Positions 34,144-47,700 of a DNA stretch of 64,000 bases are shown one piece after another; the first letter of the stretch is position 1; the number at the start of each line of letters is the position of its first letter. The position numbers and the translations under genes were made by a program. Below the pieces are notes generated by a model. It had not been told where the DNA came from. It saw only the letters and a list, made by a program, of their open reading frames with translations, and searched no databases. Location: positions 23,714,367 through 23,778,366 of the forward strand of contig CM049308.1 in the NCBI GenBank assembly GCA_026874595.1, written 5' to 3'. Source of the stretch: Sipunculus nudus. Its lineage: Eukaryota; Annelida; Sipuncula; Golfingiida; Sipunculidae.

Positions 34144-37100
34144 CTGTTATTAAATGAAATACACGTGTGCATGACACAAAATGTCGGTGAAACAAGAAAC
34201 AAACACGCAGGCGACGACAACTAAAATAATATATGAAGGTTCAAGAGGTATTTAGCCAGCTGAGCACTGCTAAAAAAGCTCTTACTCCACTACTATTACT
34301 ACTACTACTACTACTTCTACTTCTACTACAACTACTAACACTACAACTACAGTAAAATCCAATGACCATCCCAGTTTAGCGACCAACTAAAAACAATAAC
34401 CACTTTTCCCAATTTTGTTCTTGCTCTTTATATTAGACCTCGATTAGACGACCATTTCGAAAATGCTACCACTTTATAGAGGTTACGTTAAACTGGTGGT
34501 CATAATTTCGAAGTTTCGCTATACTCCTACTGCTGCGACTACGACTACTTCTGCTACCGCTGCCACTACTTCAACTACTGCTTTACTGACAATAACGATA
34601 CATCACCTCAATGAAAAAGCCTCTCCATCCCTCCGTTGGCTTATCCACATTAACTGAATACCTGGTTGAATCTATCATCTGCCATAAATCAAATAATAAA
34701 GATACATTCAGGGAGTGGTCACAAAAAATGATTGAAACCTACTTCGTACGCAACATGTGGCTTAGTGGTTTCGGTACAGTGGACATATTAATTAATCTAT
34801 TAAAAATTGCTATATCAATCATAGGTGTATATTACATTTTAACTAAGTGCTCGCAGAGCATATGCGCCTGAGCGGAAAGGGGTGTAGGTGGGTGTGTCCG
34901 AAGGTATGGACAATTTTTTTTAGAATCATACTACAGCTGGGATTGATTTATTCATAATGAAACTTAGCAGACTAATATTTTGTTAAATGTACAATTGTAC
35001 CATATTGAGTAGGCTGTCATGCTGGTAGAATATCATTTTACTTATCTGCCTATTGGATTCATTTCTAACAATCGAGTCACATAGTCCCTAAGATTCCCTA
35101 AGCCAAATATGTCAATGAAACCAAAGGTCAACTATATGAAGAGGTAAACACGTATTTACACCTGATGAATTTTCAGCATTAAACAATTAAAACCCAATTC
35201 CGGAGCTTTTTGTGTTTGTCACAAGAGTGTATTAACAAGAAGAAAAATAATAACTATATAAATATTTTTGGAAAACAGCATTTTCAGGGATAATCTGTAA
35301 TAGCTAATTACCAAGTTTCAGTCTCATTAATTCTTATCAGGGTATTCAGACTGCAGGTCAATAAAGTTTTTAAGTGTTATTAGATTACTGTTATGAGACT
35401 ATCAGGTCAGTCATATTGATCAATATTTTCATAATAGTATGTATAGTGTGCGATTAGCGCCGGATTTGTACCTCTAACGTAAGACAGACCTTATCGGTCC
35501 AATTTGCATGTCGTGTTTAATTTTTTATTCATAAATACGAATCAGTTTACGCACTAACTTTTAATAATTAACAATACAGAAACGGAAAAAATATTGTAAT
35601 TAATGACCATAGCATTTTGTTGAAAGGAGAAATAATGACAGAATAAAATGTCCCTGTTCACGAGATAAATAAAATATCAAATTTACCTCCAAACAAATGG
35701 AACATGGTGTCAAGGAAAATATGTGAAACTTACAGTGACAGGTATCTCCTCCCATACAATATTGGTGGCGATGGGTGGGTAGCCAACAGACAAGCGGAAA
35801 TCACGTCTGGATCAGAGACATTTATATTTATTCTGGAGCTCTTGGTTACCCAAACATTGATTATCCGAACATTTATTATGCAAATTCCATATTTCTAAAT
35901 GTTTAATTCCAATTTTGTAATATTTTATTCATTTCTTATCCGGTGCGTATTTATATGGAGTATCTATAATCTAGCATAATGGTCTTCCTTTCTAATGGAC
36001 GCATAATCGACAATACACTGCAATAGACACGCAACATAAATAAAATAATAAAGGTACTTTCAGAGAGTGTCTTTTAATATAAAATATAGAGGTACATTAT
36101 ACAGAGTTCTTTCACCATCATTTCTATATGCAGTTAAAATGTGCTTTAGTACAATTTAACCGTGCATTTAAGCGATTTAATAACATTCTTGGGGACAGAA
36201 AAAACACCGAGAGCGTAATATCGACATCTGCAATTGGACACTTGCACACTGACGAGGAATGTGATTGGTCACTGGTTTATTACCCACCTTGTAGTGCTGA
36301 CGCTATCTGCAACCCAAGCTTTGATAGCAACGGGAGACTCACTGAGTGTGGCAACGATAGAGCCTTCATTTTCGGTCTATAGAATAGCATAATATTTATA
36401 AATGTTTTCTAATTTCTTTTAAAACATATGTATATTAAATGACAATCTGCCACATAGACAAAATAGGAAAAGTTATAACTTATTCTTAAGTCTTCGAAAA
36501 GAATATCAGAAATAAGAACAAGTTATAATTTGAATATCACTTTTCCTATTATGTTTATTACTAGTTCTCTTTCCGGAGAGGAAGTGTTGTAATTTAATGT
36601 AGCAGATTGTAATTTAATATAAATATTACTCTGTCTTCGAATTTCAGACAGAGTAATATTTAAAATTATTGATAGATGCACTCGGTGATCTTCTTTAAAG
36701 GGTCCCAATCTTTTATCTTACACAATCTATAACCTATGAACGTGACATTATTTAAAATATTACTTATAAACCTATATCTGGCAGTTGAATAATTTACTTA
36801 CTTAAACAGAAATAAAATAATTAGGATAAATTTATAGTCATTGTTTTTCTAAATCTAAATGCATTATAAAATGTGTTATTATTTACTTTAACTGTTAATA
36901 ATTAACCATTGTCTGTCGGTCGAACAACTTACATTGCATTAAATTTCATTGTTATCTGTTTATCATTTTTTGTCTATTTATATTGTCAATATCAATAACA
37001 GTTTATCGCATAATCTGCATTAATGTTACATTAGAACAAAATCAAGTGATTCATTTTGTAAAAGTTTTGTTACACCATGTGCAGAAATAGGTTATCCTCA

Positions 37101-37670
37101 TAAATAGAAGTGACAGAAATTTTTAATATATAATTCTCGTAAATATGAGTTTTAAAGCATTACCTCACTATGTGTCCACGACAGTGTGGGGTACGGGACA
37201 TTCTGAAACAATGTAAAAACACTTTAGTTTCTGTACAGTGAGAAAAGCCTGACGACCACCGCTCCATGTCACGGCCATTATGGTTTGTCTCGGATTGTCT
37301 GTCGTATGATATCTATGGTCCGATCATGGGCTACCACGATCACATTTAGAGCCAGATGTGGTCGGGTTTGCGGGGTTTTATTTTTTGCTACTGACCACGA
37401 AATCTACTAAGTCTCATGAGTCCATTATAAGGAAGTGTTTTGGAAAAAGGAGGAGCCGTAAGAAGTTCCCCATATAAGCTTTGGGAGCTGAGGCGTATAG
37501 GGTATTATGAGATTATATAAAAAAAAATACTAATGATACTTATACTAATTTGACTACCACTGATAATAAAACTAGCATTTCTACTGGTATTACCTTAACT
37601 ACTGCTACTAATTATACATATATATATATAGTTAGTCTATCTAAAAGTCACTGTTTATCTTAACTTTCGC

Positions 37671-37730
<60 letters not shown>

Positions 37731-40700
37731 AAATAAAAAAATGGCAGAGTTAGGAATACAGTTCCGTGAATATCGTTATAGAAAATCTCAGAAAAACTTA
37801 AATAATCTTAAATAATACGGACAGTATTTTATATAAGTAATTTATTTGATTAAACAAATTATCTTCAAACAATTTACAGAAGCAACAGTTGGAGTCGTCA
37901 TTTATACTATAAAATGTCCTTTCGGATGCTTTCAATAAATGTGTAAAACTGACCTCTGAATTGCAACAGATCGATTTGCACTCTATGCCCCCCAGTTTAC
38001 TTGCGAAATCATACCGGGACTTGGTCGCATATGAATAGTTAAACAAACGGTCACACGAAATAAACGACCAGTTTACGACTTGTGCGGGCCTGAAAAATCT
38101 CGCAGAAGGTTGTGATACCATGTCATGGGTCACAGAAAACCAGTCGTGTATCACCGTGCGACAACATTTCGTCGTGTAACTGCTCGTGGCACCTGACGAT
38201 TGGTGGCGCCACCAGTAGTACGACATTAGGGTCAGTAGGCCTTATACGACTTGCCACTCTGTGCAGATGTGTGGCTCGACCTTACTTCTGAATCATTTGC
38301 CGTGCTATCAGTTCAGCAACTGGTATAGATTTGTTGCGTTTATATGGCTTAGCTTAGTCTGCCGCGTTACCTCAGAGTATAGCTGATCAACCAGTGCAAC
38401 CACGTGGACTAGAGTTTAAACTTAGAGCAAAAATTGCTCTCTCTTTCCGGCCCTTGCAACTGCTTTTTCCTTTGTTAGGGGAAGTATCAGGAGCGTTGGT
38501 TAAGAACTATTCTGTACGAGATTTGTTGAAGGAATGACTGCATCTAATGGGTAAAGGAAAATACAGCGATCTGATCGGTAGACGATGGGTGCACAGTTAG
38601 ACGACTTTTCGCAGCCAAGTCACCACGACCAGTGACATGATTGGTCGCTTGTCACTAAGACTGGTCCATAAAAACAATAGGCTTCATTTACTTTTGAAAA
38701 TATTCATATTGTATCTTGTTTTCTTAATACCACGGGGGATGGTCACAGTGATCTTCCCCTATTGCAGAAAAGTGTGTGTGTGTGTGTGGGGGGGGGGGGG
38801 GGTATATGTAGCTTCAATCCCCCTGAACTGAGGAACCTGATTCTGCAGAGGAATCTCCTGCAACTGGTTATTCGAGGATAGTCGTAGACAATCGTGAATT
38901 GTCTGAAATCGGACTATAGTTCGACAGTTTTTGGATGGTCTTACTCAGTCGGAACCACCAATGTTCTCTCACGACCAGCGTTTGGTCATAAACAGTGATG
39001 AAGTCGAGTCCACGCCATCCTAGTCCAAGTGCAAGTCCGAGTCCATGACACTCGAGTACAAGTTCGAATCATTGAACTTTAAGTCCAAGTCCGCCTTGTT
39101 TGAGTCCGAGTCATTTTGAATCCAAGTCGAAAGCCAATTCCATTACGAATCTCCTTAATTTCAAATGGATATTTCAGTTCATCATCTACATTTTTATGTT
39201 AGCTTACATATGCTTTTGCCAAAATAATTAATTACATTTAGCTCCCGATGCTTAGCTAATGTTTTGTATATATATATGGTGTTATTTTATGGTTATATTC
39301 TGTTAATAGTTTACACTTAATATTTTGTTCTATTTGTTCTATTGAACTCGAGTCCTGGACCCTTGAGTCCAAGTCCGAGTCCCTAAAATGCGGACTAGAG
39401 TCCAAACTCGAGTCCAAGTCCGGATTCGATTCCGATATTACTGGTCAACAAGGTGTTCTTTTGCAGTCTATAGCATGACCATGATATTCATATATATTCT
39501 GTAATGAATGTGACCCAAACTGTCTTTTTTATTGACAAATTATAGTCAGTCGGCACGATCGTCTGATTTTTGCGAATTGTAGCGGTCGCAGGTTATTGTA
39601 ACTCAGGTTTTAGGTTTTAGGCCCGAACGCCAGTTTTTGGTTTTTCAATGACACATTCGTGGCTGGGGAGTCGGAAGGTTTCTTACATGGCAACGTTTCT
39701 TATGTGATTATCTGCAACTGTTACCAAGAACTTCAATTTGCAATAACTTATATGTACTTTAGCTGTAGGCAGCATTATGTTTTACCTCCAGTAGAATTTG
39801 AATCAGTTAAATAATTCTAAAATCGTGGATTTATTTCATATTATTCTGGTAGCCAGCAGTTTTTCTGCTATTTCTGCTAAAAAATACAGATATTTTTTGC
39901 GGTATTCAGACACAGAGAATTTTTTTCTGGCATTCCATTATAACCACCAAAATCAAAATGCCTTTGCCCCCCCCCCACCATCCCATCTTTGCCATAAATG
40001 AAGGTTAATCATGGTATACGTGTTTCTGTAATACGTTCTGGCTAATTATTGTACCATTGCAGACATCATTCCTTTCTAATCTCTGCGTGCATGCTGGCGC
40101 ATGGTACTATCCGGTGCGTCCATGCGTGTATTTATCCCCAAGTTCGAATTTAAACAAGAATCTGAAGCTAGTCCCAGAGTGGCAGTCGCACACGCGCCTT
40201 CTGAGTGCTGTGGCTGATACTTGCATGCAGAATACTCCAAGGTTATTTCAAGGTTAATTCTGATACTTACAAATGCTGCGAACAAATAAAAATTTTTCAT
40301 CCCCGTCCAGATGTCATCAGCTCGAGGCGAGTTAGTCATGGAATGGCCCGTGTTTTCTACAACCCTGCAACAATAGAAGAATGATACTGAGCAGAGCGCA
40401 TATCTCCGCCAACGGGAAACTATCCTACTGGGTCCGCAGCAAAAAAATTAAATTGGTTTTCGCTTCGGTAGTTTTTCTTTGCGTATCCTACTTAAAAGCC
40501 AGAAAAAAACCAAACACATAAGCACAGGTGAATACATAACCTCCTTGATGTAGATTTCTATATAATATATAAATGTATAAAGTATGTTATAAATGTCACA
40601 GAAGCTTCTTAGAAGAAGGTACGTATTTGACGGTGTTGTTTTTTAGTTTTGCTGCCTGTGTGTAGTGATGTAGCATAATGAAAACAAGAGAGTGGTCAGA

Positions 40701-41542
40701 AGTCTCAATCTCCGCCAATCTCTATGCAGCAATAGAGAAAAATGCCAGAAATGCTACCTTAACAACATTTTCATTATTTCTGTATATTTATATTATATAT
40801 ACAGCATACATACATAAGTAATTTTATCAGCGGGCCTGTATGTGTGTATAACCATAATTAGTTTTTAGGTTTACCATAGAGCTTTTGGTTGGGAGAGGTC
40901 ATCATAAAAATGGCGGTACGAGTCCGGAAGGAAAAATTCATCCGAGCAACCCCCTATCAGGAGCATAGGCATGGTCAAGCGGCCGCGATAACCTATCAAA
41001 GATAAGAGAATATGAGGCAAATAATAATCTGACAGCCGCAATTACTTGTCAAAGATAAGGATGAATGACGCAAATAGTTATCAGACGGTATAAATACTTG
41101 ATAAAAAAAAGGGTAAAAGGAGCAAATAATGATCTGGAGGCCGAGAAAAGCTTTCAAAGATAAGAATATTTGAGTAACAAAATAATTTGGAGGCCTACAA
41201 AATATAAAGTGTTTTGAATTTAATAAAAAATAATAAAATGTAGGCGACAGTAACTTTTTAAAAACAAGAAGGTATGAAGCAAATAACAATCTGGCGGTCA
41301 CGATAACCTATCAAAGATTAACAGATGAGAAGCAAATAATAATTTAAAACCTGTCAAAGATAAACAGATGAAAAGCAAGTAATATTTTAAAACCTGTCAA
41401 TGATAGAACATGGAGCAAAAAAAAAAAATTACCAGCTATCTTTCTTGACAAAAGTGACAATTACCGATGAAAGATAAAATTGTAAAAAAAAAATGATTTT
41501 ATAATTATTATGTATCTGTCAAATATATGGAGGTACAAATTC

Positions 41543-41598
<56 letters not shown>

Positions 41599-43467
41599 AC
41601 TAACTATACGGGTCCACAATGTCAGCTAATTTTGCCATATTCGGGTGATCAATGTCCCCAACGAGTCCCTCGGACCAGTAGTCACTTAACGCGAACGACC
41701 AACCTCCAAGAGACTGATAGTGGTGGTGAAAATTCTGAAAAAAAATCAGAACACCAAGTTGAAGCTTCGTCAAGCAGAGGATAACCTTATTCTCTGGTTA
41801 ATGCCAAGTATAAAATATAAATATAATTTGTCTTTAACCAGGGGAAGAAACATTGAAGAATCCGGCACGCTCAGGCAAAGAAGTTGGACAGTCGGGAAGG
41901 GACCTTTGTCAAATGTTGAAAGATTATGTAAAATTAAGCCTTTGCTTATTATTTTACTTACTTATTGTACTATTATATGGTTATATATTATAGTTATTAT
42001 CTGGTCATAGTTAAATGTAAGGGTGAGTTTCCAGTTTTCAGCGAAGTTTTGGATTTGTTAGACGTAGTCGCAAATATTCAGTGACTGCGTTAAGAGCCAG
42101 CTCTGCTCCGATCGGACGCTGGGACACCATAAGACGGTAGGACAGTTTCTTACATACGTGACGTTGACACCAGTATAAAATGTAACCTTGATTTAATTTT
42201 AATACAAATTTTGAGTTACCTCCTAATGTTGATATTCATTAAATTGTGGATTCATATGGATTTAAAAGAAGGAACGCGGTTAGTTACTTGCTAGTATAAA
42301 AGGCGGGAGTATATTACGCCGATATTCGCCATACAACGGTTTTCGTCGTCGGAAGATATATAATCGCCACGTGGGGTCGGCCAGTAAGGAGTTCTCATAA
42401 TGCTATTAATGTTTTGAAGAATTAAACCCGATTTTCTTTATTCTTTGCCGCGCGATCATCGGACCCTACAGAATTACTATGCTCTACCTCCGCCAATGGC
42501 AGACCTTATAAACGAAAACATCACAGTTAGGTGACCGATAAACCAGAACAATGTCTTCCTCGTGCTCAAAGTGTGCCGACGCAGAGTTTTGTCGAAAGAT
42601 TACGGAGAATTTAATGATATGACTAAGAAATGCCGGACGGCAAGTCTCTCGCACGACAGGGTAAAAATCGCTTCGGTAACTGTCATAACCGACAAATCTA
42701 GTTTTTTTTGCATGTCAAAATCGGCGGAAATACACTTGGCTTACCTGGATTTCCTTTCGGTTAAAGAGTGTGGTAAAAGATGAGTAAATTTGCTTTGGCA
42801 GAACATGTAGTGAGAGTGAATGAAGTACCACTGTCCTCTTTTTAGTTTGAGTGCTGAGGATTCAGCTAACAGCTGTTAAATAAGAATTTGGTAGACTTTA
42901 ACACATTTTTACCATGTAACACTGAAAATGATATTTTCTGTCTGGTGCGCTGCAGACGGTACCACAATTTTTTCGTCTTGTTTATAACTATATCCGTATA
43001 ATGAGTTTAATATAAAAATATATGTCAAAGCCGCGAAGGATCTTGTGATCTATTAATAATCACAAATTTGCAAAGAACAAACTTATCACTAAAATATACA
43101 TTATCATATTTAAATTAGGGATTCAACTGAGATTCTTCTTTGAAAACAACGAAATGTGATACCTGGGTCATGTTCAGAATACTAATGACTCGAGGAGCAA
43201 TGCCGATCACCCGTCCCGGCAAGGTATCAGAGATCGCCGTGGTATACGTCGTCCAGCCACGCTGTGTTGACAAAGATATATGTTTATCATACGGATATAG
43301 TAAACCTAGCATGGATTATACATGCTACTTGATAGTTGGCATTCAAACTACCATTGAAAATGAGTTAATTTTTATCAGATGATTTTATTGGTGATATTAT
43401 TTGTTCCTTCTTTAAAAACTGTCCCACATTATATATTTTATGAAATTTACAATTTACTACTATTATT

Positions 43468-43521
<54 letters not shown>

Positions 43522-43840
43522 TGTAATACTCATATATGGATAACCCCATATAATGGCATTGCAATACCTTACAGGATATACATGTTTACCTATTAGTGTG
43601 CTGAAGTTCTTAAAGGAACCTTACAGCTACAATCTCTAAATCTAACTGTCTTTCCTGATTATATATGTACAGGCATTTGCTGGACGTATCGCCTCCGTTT
43701 CTCACCTTTGACGATCCCGTCACAAAGAATGTTGCCACGGGCTGGGGGAGGTTAAATAGAGACCATTCCATGATTGCGTCCATAGCAGCCACCGCTCCCT
43801 CAAAGATAAGTTAAAATGTTTTAACAATTTTATACATATG

Positions 43841-43882
<42 letters not shown>

Positions 43883-44670
43883 ATTTTTAACATTTCACAT
43901 ACTTACTTTCGTAAATTTTCTTGCCATATGATCTCAGACAAAGCCAAAATAAAGGGTTGTTTCTCGATTACCACGCGGCAAGTTAACCACCCCCCCCCCA
44001 CCAGTTCTTTTAATGTGAGTTAAGTAGAAAATTTTCTCTCAAGAAAATTACATAATACAATGTCGATCCTTTTTCTGTTGCTCTTTATCCTGTTTAGCCA
44101 AACAATTCTGTTAATATCATGTTGTTCCTTGATCACACCATTTTTTTTATCGAAAACCTATCATAAATATTAAAAAAATAAAAAATCGCCCATCCGTACT
44201 GGAGAGTGCCTATCATTCAGAATAATGTCAGATAATAAGCCAAACCTTTTTCTCATAACAACCATCGTACTGTAATCTGCCACTAGATGTCAGGGCAATT
44301 TTCGCGCTTGAACTAATTTTGTTTCACAAGGTGTTTAATTATCGTTTATTCAATTAGCCCAGTACATCTGTATTGTTTTAGAGCTTACCTTAGTCATTGG
44401 CAGCCTCATCAGTATGTCTCTCTCGTCATCCGGATCATCCATGAATCGTCTCCACGTATAAGCAATGGCGCTGTCCTCACTACGCGAAGAGTTGTCTTTC
44501 TGCGAGAAAGAATAAAGCATGTGTGTGAATTGTTGGTGGTTTTGGGTACAAAATTCATGAGCAAACTTTCTCTCTCTCTCCCTCTCTTAATGTGAAATAC
44601 TATTTATAATTATCATTTTATTATTATTTTGTTATTTTACTTTTTATTATTTTATAATTATTATTAATAC

Positions 44671-44709
<39 letters not shown>

Positions 44710-47700
44710 TATTATTATTATTATTATTATTATTATAAAACATTATTTCGTGAACGACAAAGATGTAAATAATATATCTAAAGTACACGTTGAACGCACC
44801 ACAAAGAAAATTGGCTGATTAGGAATCTGTCGCAGATAGGCAAACACTGTCCCTGTGTCTCTGGCCAGACGGATACCCTGCATCAGAGTCCTGCTCGTTT
44901 CTGGAGATGGCGGGCTTGAAAGAAATAATTCAAGTTTGGCCCAAAAAAGTATGGTTTCCAGGCAATTTTTTTCAGAAATCAGTGCGGGTGGTTTTTTTAA
45001 ATTTTTTTAATTTTTTTTTGTATGTTTCTATAAAAATGTCAAATGATCAGGGAAAAGCATGATAGTTTGAGATTTGTTTTGCTAAAGCACTACATAACAA
45101 AGAAAATCTTATCAAAATTGTATAATTTTATTTTCTAAAAAGAAGAAAATAAAAATAAAAATGTTTCATGCGGAGGTTAAAATCGACGTGGGCGGTGCCT
45201 GAGAACCATACCTTTTATTTTTTGGCCTTAGCTAACGATTTGTTTAAATGTTTAAACGTTCATGCTTGGACCAGACCAGTTGTCCCAGTAGAGGCAGATA
45301 ATTATTATTTTGAAAGAAAATCATAATATACAGTATGTGTGCTGCAGAATTATAGGTTTGGAATCACGTTTAATGAAATGCGAATATTTCAGTAAGGGTA
45401 TTGTATACATGCAAAGTTGTCAGAATTTGTTTGGCAGGGTCTTAACACATGCTTCACAAATGCTTATAACATATTTTAACTGTGCAAAAATGTAAAATAT
45501 CATAAAAATAGAAACACATTGTATTATATAGATGTATTCATCAGATATATATGTCATGCATGTTTTTGCATGTCAGTGTGATGTAAACATGTTCAAGTAA
45601 AAGCTCTATTGTTATGATAACATGATAAGGACTTGATAACAGGTGGGTGCATGCGCTGCGTTTAAACGGTGACCATTTGCTAGAGATGGATCTCCTTGCT
45701 GAAGCATAATCATAAAAAAAAAATACAAAAATGGGCACAACGTGTGTCCATATTCATAAGGAGAAGGGAAGACTCTGAACTCGCGCTGTTTCCTCTTAGT
45801 GTTTCGACCGTCCTTTTGAATATTGTTTCATAATGTACAAGTACAGTACCAAATTATAACGGTGGTGTTTTATGCTTATGTTTGCTTGTTTCCTACTGTT
45901 ATAAGGCTCTGTGTATCGGACCCCTGCCCGGTGCCTGAATATCCTCATCAGACATCACTTTAAGTCAAATATTCATGGGAATATTGTAATATAAAAAAAT
46001 ATAAAAAAGTAAAGAAAAAAGCGAGAGGGTCACAGACACCAAGAACCATTGTTCGTTCTCTTCCGGTTTGGGATTATTGGACGGTAGTTGCTGATCGTTT
46101 CAGATCTCAAACTTAAAAATCTAAATGCTTCAAAACCAAAGAAAGACTAAACATATGCGCATGTGAACCAAATGTTACTTATATCATCAAATCCCTATAA
46201 GAAAAATATCCAGTTGCATCGAATTTATTTTGAAATGATTTAATTCAACTTGTTTCAATGGTCTGCTCTCTAAATCACCAGTATACCTACGTCATTGGTG
46301 TATGTAGATGCCCGAGTGCATTGTGGGGGTAATAATTCTTTTACACAAGGCAGGGTAGACCATTTTTTGGGACGCTTCTGCGCAGAGCAAATAACACGAG
46401 GTAGATCTGCTACCAGTAAGACTACTTCTGAAATGCTTGTATGTACCCTTCTGGAAATTCATTTCACCTTCACATGGGCCCATTATGGCCAGAACTGAGA
46501 GGAAATGAGACACACAGGCCCGCAAATTTTCATCCATCCGCAATGACAAAATCTCAGTGGAAAATATTACTATATCAAAATTTGGAGAAGTCCGAATCGA
46601 TTTCTATAGACATTTTAAACAAAAAATACAGCAGTGTAAACTTATGTACTTTGATTAGTATTATGATGAAGCATGATCGATACTTACCTCGTCTCTGTGT
46701 TCCTCCCGGAACCGATGTTCAAGAAACCTGTGTCAAGTAGAGGGTCAAGGACGTCTGGTACGACCAAGGTGAGGAAATGCCACCAAACAGGGGTGGTCGT
46801 CTCGGCCGCTATAAAATTAGAATAGAGCAAATCTCTTGAACTTCACGTTTCTTCTTTCTCTAATATTTAGGCTCGTTATTTTATGCACATACATACATAA
46901 TTGTATGTAATAATTCTATGTGTCGGGTAGTGCAACTCTTTCTTTAAAATAAAGCTTTCGGCGCCAGGAGACATAATTAATATAACAATATTCAAATAAA
47001 AATGTTTGTTTTCATTTGTTTTAAAACTGTCTTTTTGACCTGCCTGTTTTTAAAATGTGTCTCATTATTTCTCCTTTTCTTTAACTCCTCACATACATAT
47101 CTATATATTACAAGAACAGAGCACCTACTAGTGAGCCAAGTTTGTGACGTCAGGTTGAAGTGATACACAGTGTAGTCAGAGAAGTCTTGTTGACTTATCA
47201 GCCGGTAATCAAAGGTGGGATCGTCTTTGGCCACGTATTCATCAAGAGGAGTCGGCGGCGGGTTCTGAGCCTGTTAAAACCAAAAGTCACTTTTTACAAA
47301 ATGCCTCTATTTTTTATGCTGTCTTAAATAATTCATTATCAAAAGAATGTAGATCTGAACACTTCCTTTCCGGTTTGTGACTAAGTGAAAGAACGGTATC
47401 ACTCGCTTCCGGCTGATATTTGAACCCACGACCTCACGGAGTCCTGTGCTTCACCTCTAGTCCCCAGAAGCTAGTAAAACGTGCGTCTTAAGTCTCGGAA
47501 GTTTTGAAGCCTGACCGTTTCTTTTTTTATATAAAAATCCGTAGATAGTAACTTACAAGTGACCCGTAGGTCATGACGCTCAGCCGACTGGCATGTTGAC
47601 AATATGTCCTTGCACAGACAACTAATTAAGGTAATGGAGGTTGCATCATTGTTCATGCATATTAGCTTAAGTTCATCAAGACCCATAAACACACACAAGC

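Noticed and set aside
36128-36382. 84-codon plus-strand frame
   Set aside because: It is largely the antisense of gene B exon E12.
37798-38226. 142-codon minus-strand frame
   Set aside because: No homology to gene B or any family I know; it includes a copy of the GGTGGCGCCACC repeat motif, so probably transposon sequence.
40076-40339. 87-codon minus-strand frame
   Set aside because: It starts in gene B exon E10 but in another frame, then runs through the intron.
43140-43382. 80-codon plus-strand frame
   Set aside because: Antisense shadow of gene B exon E7.
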